Assembly: GCA_015680905.1 (NCBI GenBank)
Contig: CM027377.1
Span: 88,825,001-88,889,000, forward strand
From: Coptis chinensis
Lineage: Eukaryota > Streptophyta > Magnoliopsida > Ranunculales > Ranunculaceae
Length of the DNA stretch: 64,000 nucleotides
Direction of reading: 5' to 3'
Below are positions 34,375 to 46,629 of this stretch, piece after piece (the first letter of the stretch is position 1; each line of letters begins with the position of its first letter). Below the pieces are notes generated by a model. That model was not told where the DNA came from. It was given only the letters and a program-made list of their open reading frames with translations, and made no database searches. A program made the translations under genes and the position numbers.

Positions 34375-35439
34375 TGATAAGAGCCCAAAACTGTAGTTTT
34401 AACCCCTTAAAAATCATACTTTTAGACCAATTATGTGAGTAATAATTAAGAGTTAATACTGATTACGTGTTTTTATGTATTTAAAGCTTCAAAGTCTATT
34501 ATGTGTAGAAATGTGCCACTTTAGCGAGATAAAGGAGCAAAGGTCGGTTGCTAAGGAGTTCTGTGAATAAAGGCCAAGATTCAAGGAGACAAAGCCTTTG
34601 TAAAGCCCGGTCAAAAGCTGAAAAGTCAACACGGGCAGAAATAGTGTCCAAGTCAGCAGAACTTCCGAAGGTCGTATCTTTGGACTCAGACCTCAGAATT
34701 GGGATTATCTTATGTCAAAACGACCGGCTCGGAAAGAGATTTCAAATGGTCCAAGCCTTGGCCCAATCAGAGGAGCAAAAGTGGACGAAACATCTATCGA
34801 AGCCAACTACAGCTGAAGAGCCCATTTTGGAGTAAAACTAGCTACCTTAACTATCTACCCTCTCTACCATTAACAAAAAGCTAAGCTTTGGTTTTTATAC
34901 TTTCAGATCCAAAAATCGTGCATGGGCTTGGAGCCACGTTTTGGGCCAGAGAATCAGGCCCAAAACCCAATTCTTTCAGTCCAAAAAGGCCTCTTCAGCT
35001 GCAGTTGGCTTCAGTAGACTTTTCGTCCACTTCTGGTCCTCTGATTGGATCAAAGCTTAAACCATTGGAAAGCTCTTTCCGAGCTGGTCGTTTTGACATA
35101 ATTTAGGCTCCATTCCGAGGTCTGAGTCCAAAGATACGGCCTTGAGGAAGTTCTCACGACTTGTGTCTTTGTTTTACCAAGGCGTCGACTTTTCAGCTTT
35201 TGACCGGGATTTAGAAAGGCTTTGTCTTCTTGAAACTTGGCCTTTAATCACGGAACTCCTTAGTAACCGACCTTTGCTCCTTTATCTCACTAAAGTGGTA
35301 CATTTCTGCACATAATGGACTTTGAAGCCTGAAATGCATAAAAACACGTAATCAGTGTTAACTCTTAATTATTACTCACATAATTGGTCTAATAGTATGA
35401 CTGTTACAGGGTTAAAACTACAGTTTTGGGCTCTTATCA
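34375..35439. repeat. Head-to-head palindrome of two LTR 5' portions
   Basis: 34375-~34835 is the U3 part of the C LTR in plus orientation (TGATAAGAGCCC...). 34840-35439 is the same U3 part, plus TATA and a few more bases, in minus orientation (...GGGCTCTTATCA). Both arms share a ~125-bp segment (around 34530-34655 and 35150-35275) that LTRs of A, B and D lack, so they come from the same subfamily. No 5-bp duplication is visible around it. It could fold into a ~450-bp imperfect stem. Confidence 0.75.
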
Positions 35440-37474
35440 CGTGGTATAAGTCCGTTCGATGCATCCACCAACATTCAATCATTTTTAAGCCCTCACAAAC
35501 AACTTGAAAAAAATTCGAGGATTTCAAATATTCAGGGAAATGCCCTCTTTCAAAAATATTTTTCAAATGAGTTTTCAAAAATTGCATGTGATCTTTTGGC
35601 TGGAGCTTGGCAAAAATGGTTTGTTTCTATGGCTTTGCCGTTCAGTTGCAAGAAACCTCCGCCAAAGAGGGGCGACTGCAAACACCCAATTTTTGCACCC
35701 CAGGCATAATTCATTCACGATTTTGCTTTGAATTAAATTTGATCATATAATGTGATTTGCTTTCTAGAGTCTTTATTTCTATATCAAAATTCTTTCTTTT
35801 CATCTTCTTTTAGTGTCTTTAGACTCTCCTCATCATGTTCTAGCTATGGATGAAGTTTCGTTGCTTTATGAGTTTTGAGCTGAAAATGACCAAAATGCCC
35901 CTGTAACCCTTTGGAGCCCAAATCTTGTTTTTTCCACTCTTTTTTTGGATGAGATTATTTCATATTTGAATTCCCCTTGAAAAATCCTTCGAAATGAGTA
36001 CAAGCTTGCCTAGGTTCCTTTTGGATTTCAGAATAATCTTGCATTATCCCGTTTCAGCCCGTTGTGCACGCTCTTCAGTGCAATATATTATTGGAGTAAG
36101 ATTTCGACCGAAGGATATTTTTAAGAGTTCATGGACCTTACTAATTGATTAATTAACAATTTTTGTGAAGAAGAGTTTGCCTAATTTTGACCCGGTCAAA
36201 GGGAATTTGCAACAATGAAAATATGGTTAAAATGGGCCTTTTTGTGGATTTTGGACTTGTGCTCGTGGGCTGTGGATCCAGCTCAAGTTGGACCTTTTCA
36301 TTAGGTTTTATAGCCAATTTTCAAGCCTCCAAAAACCTAGAGAACCTTCCTTATTTGTTTGATTTGATTTGATCCCAAAAATCAAGAATATTGTAGAGAA
36401 TATACCATTTTGGAGCCAAGTTTGGAAACTATAGATTGTGGGCTCATTGAGGACGTCTAGGGTTTGTTTGTTTGCCCTAATCCATCTAAAAGATCCAAAA
36501 ATCAAGGGCCAAGATCGCACCCCTTATCCCACATCTTGAATCAAGGGCCAGATTTAGGAGGTGCAACCAAAAAGATATCAAGCCATTAGATTTTTCTTAA
36601 TCAATCTTCAACCATTGGATCAAACTCATTACCATATTGAAATCCATCCCTAAAAGCTATAAATATGGGTCTCATTCACCCACAAAATCTCATCTGGACC
36701 TAGGAATTCGGAGTTAATAATCTGGACCTAGCTATTCAGAGCTAAAATAGCCTAGTAGTTTTCTTTTCTTGAGTGTTCTTCTTTTTTTTTCTTTTCTAGT
36801 TCATCATTCTAGAGTAGAATTTCTTTAGTTTAATCTGGAGTTGAAGGTTAAATTTCGACTTTGTGGTTTTTCTAATGAAGTTCTTCGTGTTCTTCGTCTT
36901 TAACCTCCTTTTCCCCTCTTTCGATCCTGAGTAGAAGCTTCTTTTCACCAAAAGTTGTTTTTTTTCTCAAGTCACCTGTTTCAATCCAAAAATCACAGTT
37001 GTCAATTCCATATCAATTTTATCATCATCATTCATCAATAATCAATCAAGATCATCAATCAATCAATCTACAATCAAGTATGAGTCAACATTCAAAACTA
37101 GGTGACATCTTTCTTTTCTCTTTTATTTAATTTAGCATTGCATATTAGGTTATTTTTTTAGTTTTATTATAGCATATAGTTATTAGTTTTTAAATAATTT
37201 AGTGAAGATCATCCAACTTGGTAGATTAATTTTCAAGCTTTCTTCGTTCGCCTATCTCAAAACATTAGACCTCAATAGAAGTAAGGCTGGTTTTTACCAG
37301 GCGAGTGTGGGTGCCTAACACCTTCCCACATCGTACCTTGACCCCCGAACCCAATAATCATCTAGTTTCGAGGGCTAGTCCTTCACATAGGTTTTACTCA
37401 ACTTTTCCTTAATAAAGTTAGTGGCGACTCTAAAATCAATTGCATAGACCTAGGTACACATTTTTGTGCGTACA
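35440..37474 (+). mobile_element. 3' end of a Tat/Ogre-like Ty3/gypsy element
   Basis: 35440-35676 looks like the internal end, including a purine tract (CAAAGAGGGGCGAC, 35663-35676). The LTR appears to span 35677 (TGCAAACACC) to 37474 (GTGCGTACA), 1.8 kb. The LTR has a TATA box (CTATAAATATGGG, 36657) and near its end the GGGTGCCTAACACCTTCCCA ... GTGGCGACTCT blocks I associate with Tat/Ogre LTRs. It sits in an LTR fragment (right part from 37475). The left end is truncated at the palindrome. No matching target duplication found. Confidence 0.5.
35677..37474 (+). repeat. LTR of the Tat/Ogre-like element
   Basis: TG...CA termini, TATA box at 36657 followed by a CA-rich start region. No coding capacity supported; the short open frames at 36187-36520 are on both strands of AT-rich DNA. 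Confidence 0.5.
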
Positions 37475-38245
37475 GGAGGTTTTAGCTTTGATTCATCAAA
37501 CTATCATTAATAAATGAATAAGAAGAAAACATCCTTGAAGAAATGTAAAATTACTTTATTAATCTAATGAAAAAGAGTCTAATGATTCAAAACTGTATTA
37601 AAAACTAAATACTAGCTAATTAATTAAATGTAATCTATATTATGAATCTAATCTAGGAAAGGATAAGAGTTTGGCCTTAGTCCTCTTTATATAGAATAGG
37701 CTAGGTCTACAAATTCGTGCATGGGCTTTGGAGCCATGTTTTGGGCCATAAAATCGAGCCCAAAACTTGATTACTTCGGTCCAAAAAGGGTTTCTCTACT
37801 GGAAATTACTGCAACACAGCATTTTCATCCACTTGTGCTCCTCTGATTGGGTCAAGTCTTGGACCATTATAAATCTCTTTCCGAGCTGGTCATTTTGACA
37901 TATGGTAGGCCTAATTCTGAGGTCTGAGTCCAAAGATACGACCTTCGTAAGTTCTGCTGACTTTTATGCGCTATTTCTGACAGCATTGACTTTGACTTTT
38001 CAGCTTTGACCGGGTTGTAAAAAGGCTTTTTCTCCTTGAATCTTGGTCTTTAATCATAGAACTTCTTAGCAACCAACCTTTGCTTCTTTATCTCGCAAAA
38101 GGGACACATTTCTACACATAATTGGCTCCAATGCCTGAAATATATAAAAGCACGGAAACAACACTAACTCTTATTTATTAATCACATAATCGGTCTAAAA
38201 ACAATATTGTTAAGGGGTTAAAACTACAATTTTGGACTCTTATCA
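37475..38245 (-). repeat. Truncated Athila-like LTR (U3 side), minus orientation
   Basis: It begins mid-LTR at GGAGGTTTTAGC (equivalent to ~12477 in the B LTR) and ends ...TTTTGGACTCTTATCA. It carries the ~125-bp extra segment shared with the 34375-35439 palindrome and is more diverged than the other copies. It is the site into which the Tat/Ogre-like element went. Confidence 0.7.
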
Positions 38246-39275
38246 CCTGTTTAGAATATATATTACTTTATAAGTGGTTTAATATTGCCTAATACCATCT
38301 CTATACATATAAGTGGTATATCTTTGCCTATTAACATATTCATATCTATCAATGGACTATATTTGCATGTTGGCATATATACATTTTAAGTTGTACATAT
38401 AGTAATCGCGATCTTTGGCTACGGTGGCCATAACTTTGGCTAAGGATGTCTGAATCACGCGTGTGACCTCAATTCGGAAAGATCTTTACGACACACACGC
38501 TATCACCACCGATCTATGCTCTGCGGTAGCCATTTTGTGAGATCAAAATCCACTGTTTTCCCTTCCAAATTTCATCATTTTAGAAAATTGTCTTGTATAA
38601 TAAGTTGATATTGTCATGAAAGAGGAGAACATTCCAATGAGGGTTAAAATCTGAGTTGGGTAAGTTGTTTCTAAACCCTTCGGGGTGAAGCTGCTCTCTA
38701 TATGACATTCACAATCTCACTGAGTATTGACGAAATCAATTTATTATGCAAAACACGAGTAGTATATTAGTCTATATATAATATGTTGCCTATTTCGTTT
38801 TTACGTATATGTTACGTCTTTGCCTATATAAATATGAGTAATATATAGATACATATGAGTAGTTTCAATTTGCCTGTTAGCGTAGATATTTGTATACGTC
38901 ATATATATTTGCCTATTAGCCTCCATATACGTATTACTGATGTGTATTTGCTTGTTCGTATACAAATACTTATAGATGATACATCTTTGCCTATTAGTAT
39001 TTATATATGTCTGAATAGAATATCTTCACATGCTACAGTCTCTAGCTACATCTGAGTATATTATCTTTGCATGATTAGATTGTATATGCCTATTTAGTAA
39101 TTTTAATTAACTAAAAAAAAATTAGGACCGTGCATAAATTTTAATAATAATAATAAAAATAGTAATATTTTGATGCTTTATCCTATGTATAAATTTTAAA
39201 TAACTTAAAAAAAAAATGTGTTGATTTATCCTGTTAACTTTCTCACTGATCTGAAATGAGGGAAGATCGACTCTT
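38246..39275. repeat. AT-rich tract with degenerate TTTGCCTATTAG repeats
   Basis: The motif TTTGCCTATTAG or close variants occurs about ten times (for example near 38331, 38818, 38909, 38986) at irregular ~40-80 base spacing, separated by a non-repetitive insert at about 38400-38760. No gene seen. Origin unknown. Confidence 0.45.
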
Positions 39276-39698
39276 CGGCCTGCGGATGTCTTGATTTACA
39301 GTTGGTCTGAGGGAAAACATACATGTGTTGATATAACTGGAGTCTCTCTGTTGGTAGGGTTGGGGAATGGTGACTTTGAGGTGGGAGAAGCAGCTAAGAG
39401 AGCATCGATAGGGATGATAGAGAAGCATAAGGAAGCTTGTAGGGCTAACCAGCATTGTTTCATTCTGTTTAGTTTCGACACTTTCTGTTTTTTGGAACAA
39501 CAGTCTGTTGAGCTTCTCAAGAGACTTCATAAAGTTATGAACAGTAACGTTTTGACAGCTGGTTCTAACAAGTTTGTTTTTAGAAGGATATGATTTTTTA
39601 TTCAGAAAGGACTTGCGGCGCAGTTTGTTGCACGCTTGTCCTAATTATTTGTAAAATTCGTTATCAGTATCAATAAAATTTCTACTTAAAAAAAAAAA
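39276..39698 (+). pseudogene. Retroposed fragment of an uncharacterised plant protein, poly(A)-ended
   Basis: An open stretch RPADVLIYSW...CVDITGVSLLVGL...KEACRANQHCFILFSFDTF...LLKRLHKVMNSNV...FVFRRI runs to a stop in TGA, and the frame continues with FFIQKGLAAQFVARLS to TAA 39644. AATAAA (39672-39677) and an 11-base A run (39688-39698) follow, as expected for a reverse-transcribed mRNA end. I recall this C-terminal pattern from a widespread family of plant retro-pseudogenes carrying unreliable names. The RPADVL...D-x-TG pattern could be a nuclease-like domain, which is speculation. 5'-truncated. Confidence 0.5.
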
Positions 39699-39961
39699 TC
39701 ACATAAATCTTAAACATATTCCAACGGTGTCTAGCAAACTTGGAAGATTGAGGTTACTTAATTAGAACCGTGCTTGCACGGAAAACCTCCCTCAAATCTT
39801 TCTTGTGACCTTGTTGTTGGTTGATACAAATGTATTCGTAGCTTCACTGCTACGTTGGCAGTAGCTTAGGCCTACGCTATTCACTTATAATGCTTCAGAA
39901 AATAATAAAATTCAAGTAATAATAAGTTGCTTTTGTGCATAAGATCTAATTTTATGCTTGC
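39699..39961 (+). other. Leader or junction sequence before gag of element F
   Basis: No LTR or tRNA-complementary primer site recognised. A small hairpin CGTGC-TTGCACG lies at about 39768-39780. The 5' end of element F therefore appears lost. Confidence 0.4.
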
Positions 39962-41815
39962 ATGAGATTAAGGTCTAGTAATAATAAAGAATTTAAACAT
40001 ACTTATCGTAGGAGAAAATACGATAGGCAATTGCGTAAGTTCTCACCTCAACATAGTTCTTCATCTGTTAATAAAAATCATCAATATCCCTTATCTCCAT
40101 TAACTTCATTCGTTATGGCTGACGAAACTCCACCAGCTGAGAAGCCCCTTTCAGACTTCTATACTGCCTTATAGGAAGGACCTTTTTGCTGTATCAAACT
40201 TGAGGATATTGCCAGCTATTTTCGAATCCCGCCTAAGGTTTTTGGATTGTTACCTATTGACCATGGTCTAGACCATGAGAAACCTTACAATCACCTCCAT
40301 AGGATTCAACAAGTATCCACCACATTTCACCATCCATCCGTCTCTACCGAATAAGTCTTGCTTAGGTGGTTTTCTTTCACTTTAGCTAATAAAGCTTCAT
40401 TTTGGCTAGCAGGACAACAACCACAATCTATCTATAGAAACATGGAATAAACTTGTGCAAGCTTTCATGTTACAATTTTACACTCTTAAGAAAACTACTG
40501 AAATGCTACAGAAAATTCAATTCTTTCGTCAAAATCCTCATGAATTCTTTACGGAAGCATGGAGTCGATTTACTGATCTTCTTTTAGAATGTCCTCATCA
40601 TCAGCTCGACACCGCTGTCCTTGTTCGTTCATTCTTTAATGGACTTTCCGATCATCAAAAAGAAATACTCAATATAATGAACGGCGGTTGCTTCATGGAC
40701 AAAGGAGCTACTGAGGCATATAATTTTCTTGAAAAACAAGCAACAAGAGGTACACATTGGGGTAACACTGATTCTTCTAGATCATCTAAGGACACTGTTA
40801 CAAAAGCTATATATATTTTTGAGGTAAAACCCGATCCCGAATTAAAATTTTGATAGAATCCCTGACTAAAAAAGTAGATGCCCTCGCAGTTCAAGTAAAC
40901 GGTCAACTCACAAAACAGGTCATGAACGTTAACACCTCCCCATGTATTCCCATCTCACTCCTGACCATCCTGATGCTTATTGTCCCTTGTTATATGCCTC
41001 CCTTTCCCAACCATCAGACGAGGCATGTGCATTCAACATTCCTAATGCACCTTGGAGACAACATCCGAATTTCACTTAGCGCCTGAATACCCAACATATG
41101 GCTCCTCTGGGTTTCGCCAATCCACTTGTTCGACCATCCCCCAACTATATTCTATACTGTCAAGGAAATAATCAGCAGTATCAACAAAGTCAAAATTAGT
41201 TTCCAAGTAATTCCAATTCTAACTATCAAAACAACTGTAGCCTTGTTCCAGCAAATCCTAGTTCCGGCTATAATCCACAACTTCTCAGCAATAATCGTGA
41301 ACTAGTCCCTATTAGACAACCTATGCCACTTGCTAATGATAGAAAAATTGAGACTTTCTTAGCTTACATAAACCAACAATCTCCAATATTGACGTCTATC
41401 CAACAATCACTTTAACAATTAGTGCAAGAAAAGAGTCAGAAAGGCGTGTTTCCTGGACAAGCAGTTCCGAACACTAAGCCATCACTACGTTTGAACTCAC
41501 TAATGCACCTAGTACAAATGCTCCAAACCAGGGTGAGGTGAATGCAATCACTACTCTTCGATCTGGCAAAACCGTATACAATCAAATACGTATGCTAGAT
41601 GATCAACCAAAGGTAACCGGAGGTTCCATTGAATCTATTTCTGATAATGAACCTACGATGGAAGCACCAAGTCCAACAAAGTCACCAACTAAAAAATAGG
41701 GAAACGAGCAAGCAGATCCCTATGCCAAATTCCGCCCTAAGGCACTATTTCCTGCCTATTTGGCAAAGAATAAACCTGACGAAAATTTTGATGAAAGTTG
41801 AGAAACTTTTAAGAA
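39962..41815 (+). pseudogene. gag: gag of element F
   Basis: ATG 39962 (MRLRSSNNKEFKHTYRRRKY) is open 70 codons to KPLSDFYTAL, then TAG (a CAG codon by comparison with B). Further blocks: LLPIDHGLDHEKPYNHL; FFRQNPHEFFTEAWSRFTDL (40455-40853 open); CPHHQLDTAVLVRSFFNGLS. After frame changes come the Gln-rich linker (NQQSPILTSIQQSL) and NAITTLRSGKTV (~41540-41580). It belongs with gag of A and B but is clearly diverged. No intact zinc knuckle recognised. Confidence 0.7.
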
Positions 41816-43138
41816 TTTGACAATCAACTTACCTTTTCTCAATGCCCTCAAACAATTGCCAAAACATGCAATGTTTCTGAAAGATATGTGCACCACAAAA
41901 AGGAGAACCAATGTTCCTCAACAAGTGTTCCTCACTGAACAATTTCCATTCATCACCGAATACAATGGTATAGTCAAATACGAGGACTTTGGTAGACCAA
42001 CAGTTCCATACACATTAGGTGACAAATATACGGCTATTGCGCTACTAGACCTAGGAGCTAGTGTTAACTTACTTCCATATTACTTATTCAAACAACTAGG
42101 TCTTCATGAGCTTAAACCCACCACCATGACTCTGCAGTTAGTTGATCGTTCCATTAAGTATCCAAAAGACATTGTGGAAAACGTCCTCATAAAAGTTCAA
42201 GACTTTTACTATCCCGTCAATTTTATCATTCTGGATACAGAAGTTGCCTGTGACTCCATTCCTATCATCTTAGGGCATCCGTTCCTAGCAACTACTAATG
42301 CTCTCATAAACTGTAGGAATGGTTCAATGACCATGTCCTTTGAAAAACTTTCGGTCGAGGTTAATGTGTTCAAGTTAATGAAACAAATTCCAGAGGTTGA
42401 CAATGATGGTGAGGTTAACCTGGTTGACAGCCTTGTGCAAGAGTATTTAACAAACTCTTTTCCTGACGATGAAGTACACTAATTTCTTTCCTTTAGTGTT
42501 TCCGAATTTAATGTTGATGCTTACACACAGGAAGTAAACGCGTTATTAGAGTCAATACCATTATTTGACCCTACTACCGTGCTGTCGAGTGATTTTAGCG
42601 AACATCAATCTGTTTTCTCTATGGAAGATGACTTTCCTCAAGAATCTTTGATACCCACTCTTCCCATCCCTGACTTAAAGCCTATTCCTTTGGATTTAAA
42701 ATACGTACATCTTGATCCAGATGGTAGTCACCTAATTATCATATTATCATAATTGACTGACGATCAGGAATCCCGTTTAATTAATGTCATTCAAAAACAC
42801 CGTTTTGCTATTAAATAGTCTCTCAATGACATTAAGGGCAATGACCCTAGTGTGTGCACCCATCGCATACATCTTGAAACTAATCCAAAGACGTCATGTG
42901 AACCGCAACGTCGTCTAAACCCAGCCATGAAGGATGTGGTAAGGGAGGAAGTTTTAAGGTTACTCGATGCAGGTATTATTTACCCTATCTTTGATAGTGT
43001 TTGGGTAAGTCCAGTAAACGTTGTTCCTAAGAAGTCTGGCATTATAGTTGTGTAAAATAATAAAGATGAATGCATCTCCACTCGTATTCCAGTGAAATGG
43101 AGAATATACATTGACTATCGCAAACTTAATGCGGTCAC
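41816..43138 (+). pseudogene. pol: Protease and RT N-terminus of element F (left of E)
   Basis: Open at 41817-42482 with LPFLNALKQLPKHAMFLKDM and the protease core ALLDLGASVNLLPYYLFKQL; this Asp-Leu-Gly form is the version I know from Athila elements. It continues to RT entry (CTHRIHLETNPKTSCEPQRR; VVREEVLRLLDAGIIYP; VNVVPKKSGI) and to DYRKLNAV at 43138, where element E interrupts after GTCAC. Several stops, for example a TAG for Trp at about 42819. Confidence 0.75.
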
Positions 43139-46044
43139 TGATAAGTGCTCAAAAAGTGCAATTTAACCCTCAATTATGCCTCTTGTTTAGCCATCTTAGT
43201 GGACTAATAGTATTTGTAAGTTATGTTTTATGATTCTACAGGTGAAAAAGAAAGTTTTGTGGAATATTAGAGAAAAAGGGGTAAAACAGAGCAATTCGGA
43301 GCATTAAGGATCACATGGGAAGCCTGTGGAGAATCATGGAGAAGGCCAAGGAATTGAAGCTATTAAAGATGGACTTGGACCTATTTTAAAGCCTATTTGG
43401 ATGCCCAAGGCAAAATGATTCGTTGCTTGGACCAAAGCCCGCAAAAGAGGATAGAAGGATAGAGCAAAAGAGGTAAAATAGACTTCCGCGTCTGGGACGC
43501 AAGGATCGTGCTTCCAGACACAATGCTCGCATCTGAGACGCAAGGTTCGCACATCCAGACGCATGAAATGACACTGTAGCCACTTCCTTCTCAGTTTTGG
43601 AGATGAAGTTGGACTCTGAAAGAAGTTGATTTGTATTAGGAAACAAATGGCAGTTTGGAATGCTTCTAGAACTCATTGTAACCCCTATAAATAGAGGACC
43701 TAAGTGCCTCATGTAATTTTCCAATTCACTTATATTCTTGTCTCCATAACTTGAGGCAGAAAGAGATTAATAATAAAAGATTCGGTTTTAACTAGTCGAG
43801 TCTTAATAAGTTGGTCTTTCTAGTCTTATGTTCTTCGATTCTTTTTCTTCTCGTTCTTCGTGTTCTTTCTTCTTTATGGAAGGCTAATCTTCTCTTTCAA
43901 GGGAGGAGATGAAGCCGATGCTTAAGGTTTAATGATTCTTTTGGTTCATGCTGTTATTTAATTAGGTTAGTTATTTATGTTTTTAGTTATTAGTTCCATT
44001 GCCCAGACCAGGGGATGCAAGTATAGAATAGGGTTTATGTTTTGCAATATTAATATCATGCTAGTCTTCTTTACTTTTCTTCTAGTAGTATAGTTCTTTA
44101 GAGTTAGGGAAGTATTCTTTGTGTTGCCTTAGAAGGGGTAGCTCAGGGAGTGGCTGCTTAGGGGAAGTATTCTTTGTGTTTACCTTAAGTGGTGATTCAT
44201 TGAATGGCCGCCCTATTAGGAAGTACTCTTTGATGTTGCTCTCAGTAATACATTGAATGGCTGCCCGAGCTTACATAAAAGGAAAGAAGATATTAATGAT
44301 AGGGTTATATACTAAAAGCATTACTTTTATATTAACTCTAATTCTTTATATTTTGAATGAGAATCATATGGGCAAATGTTATGCATATTATATATGTTAT
44401 TAGTTAGATGCATGTGTCTAATACTTTCTATTGTAGATGATATGGTGTGGACACACAGAAAATCATATCATCAGTACCTTATAAAGTATAAGTAATCGTT
44501 CACAACCTTGATGGATTTGGGCAAACCATTGGTACAGTTGTAGTATAATCTGGTATTAGTCTATCTTGACTATAGGATTACACTAGTACACTTTGTGTGT
44601 ATTGAACAGGACCAAGTGAGGTTATTTCTCTTTATACTGATTATATAAGAGAACAAACGCCTCTATTATTATGGATGTTTGTCCTCTTAATCGGGATATA
44701 ATAACGGGCACTTACGTGCATTTTACATTGCTTTAAATCATCAATGAGTGAGATTCATTTGTGAATCAACAAACTTGATGGATTGGGTAATGACATTGTA
44801 TGTAAAGTGTGCTGTTGATTATAGAAGGAATCCGTGACCCGCAAGAAGTCGCGTTGATGATGTCCCCTTGAGGAGCTCAAAAAGATTGTCATGTAAACCC
44901 TACAGGTGGATTTATTCCGACATGACAATGAGGTTGAGTGGTACTACTCAAGGACATAAGAAGTTGATTAATATAGTTGTCAGTAACTTGACTTAATCAA
45001 CGGACATTCGATATCTTAAACACGGGGATATCCACAAGCATATAATATGGAGCCCATAAACGTTGACACGTAATTTGGGATTAGGGCAGTAGTGCAACAA
45101 TGACCTTTAGTAGAATAAGCCATTTGTTGACGGACTTGGCCTTTGTGTTCTGGGCGAACATGGGAAGCCCAAGCCCATCAGGAGGCCCAACCCTAATTTC
45201 TCCTCATGGTCCTTGTTGTAGCCTATAAATAGAATCTTTTTTCTCTTGGCGGAAATCACTATTCACTAGATTGAAAAGAGAGGCAAGGAAAGATAGATCC
45301 AAAATTGGATCTAGCTTTGTGAGGAAGAAAGGGGTTGGTAGGTCGTTGCCCACACCACGTCCAATCTATTCTAATGGAATACAATAGAAGATCAAGGGGT
45401 TGATTGTTGATTCGGATTCATAGCTATTGGATTCTTAGAGATTACATCTTCGCCGATTCTAAAAGGTATGAATTTTCTATCTAAAATCGTGAACCCTATT
45501 AATTCCGCTGCGCGTGGGTTTTTGCGGTTTGTAGAAATTTGCATTCTGAAATAACGGTTCCTACAATTAATAGCATAAACATAGGAACAACCTTAAGTAG
45601 AGTTAACTGTTAACGATGTTTTGTCCAAGAGGGCATCGGAACTCGCTCGATTGCCTAATTGTAGTCTACTTGTAAGAACAACCATGAAGCAGAAGGTCAT
45701 AGATCAAAAATATTGGTGGATTCTAATCTCTTGAATTCCCTCTCTTATAAATTCTCAATATTTTAGTTAATTTAGTTTAGTTTAGCATTAGAATCTAAAA
45801 TCTCTACAATCGTAGTTTTTAATCCCTCAAACCCCCTTTCTAGTCCTGTCATTCATATAACATACACTTAAAAGTGGACCGATACCCTACTCATCCTTTA
45901 CTTATTGAGGAATAATTAGGTTTTGATACGCTTCTATTTTGTTCAATGACCATCATCCATCTACATCATCCATCTACATCATCTATCTACATCATCTATC
46001 TACATCATCCATATACCATCTACACACAAAAGGAGCGCGTGTCA
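43139..46044 (+). repeat. 5' LTR of element E (interrupted)
   Basis: TGATAAGTGCTC...GCGTGTCA. Without the 1.27-kb solo LTR it is ~1.63 kb, against 1.60 kb for the 3' LTR. The TATA box CTATAAATAGAGG is at ~43686. U5 ends in a short tandem repeat (about 16 bp, CATCATCTATCTACAT-like, 45950-46015), with more copies here than in the 3' LTR (57395-57440). Confidence 0.85.
44297..45565 (+). repeat. Solo LTR inside the 5' LTR of element E
   Basis: TGATAGGGTTAT...GGTTCCTACA, 1269 bp, flanked by ATTAA (44292-44296 and 45566-45570). The 3' LTR of E has the empty site (GATATTAATAAC..., ~57010). A TATA box CCTATAAATAGAA is near 45217. No internal genes remain, so it arose by LTR-LTR recombination. Superfamily is uncertain; Ty1/copia is plausible from LTR size and style. 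Confidence 0.8.
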
Positions 46045-46046
46045 AA

Positions 46047-46062
46047 TGGCGCCGCTACCGGG
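46047..46062 (+). promoter_or_regulatory. Primer-binding site of element E (tRNA-Asp type)
   Basis: TGGCGCCGCTACCGGG, two bases after the LTR. It matches the complement of the tRNA-Asp 3' end except at two positions. Confidence 0.75.
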
Positions 46063-46629
46063 TTAAGTTGTTTATGTTTAACGTTTTCTTTCAAGATTAG
46101 AACTTTGTATCTTGAGGTAATTTTAGCCGCATCATCCATCCTTTTGAGAAAGAGAGAAGCTTGAAGGACATCTCGAATACAAGATCTACCATCCAGGTTA
46201 GTCAAATCTTCATTCTTTTTGTTTCATTCTTAGTATAGTTGCATCCTAATTTAGTTTTATTGTTTTCTAGTATAATTGCATTTAGGACCTTTTCAACAAT
46301 TAAAGTTGTAAGCCAACACAGCGAAACATTAAACTCTAGTGTTTCTTGTCTAAATCTTGACAAATGGACTATCGTCTGTGGGCCGTGGTGCTTAAGTAAT
46401 CCAAGTGATTTACCATAACCCTAGAAGAGACAGCTTTAGACAACGGGCGAGATACTAGCTACAAAGCCCAACCCAGTTGAAGGAAAGTAGTTTTACATTT
46501 TTGTATAATTTAGAATAGTTGCATATTATTCAAGCATTGTAGGATAGTTTTTCGTCATTTTCGCATAACATTTTCTAGTGTATGCCCCGTCGTCCATATC
46601 ATCATCTTGTAAGAATACAATAGTGGACA
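46063..46629 (+). other. 5' leader of element E
   Basis: Untranslated leader of ~570 bases between primer site and gag. No gene seen. It probably contains the packaging signal, which cannot be located by eye. Confidence 0.5.
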
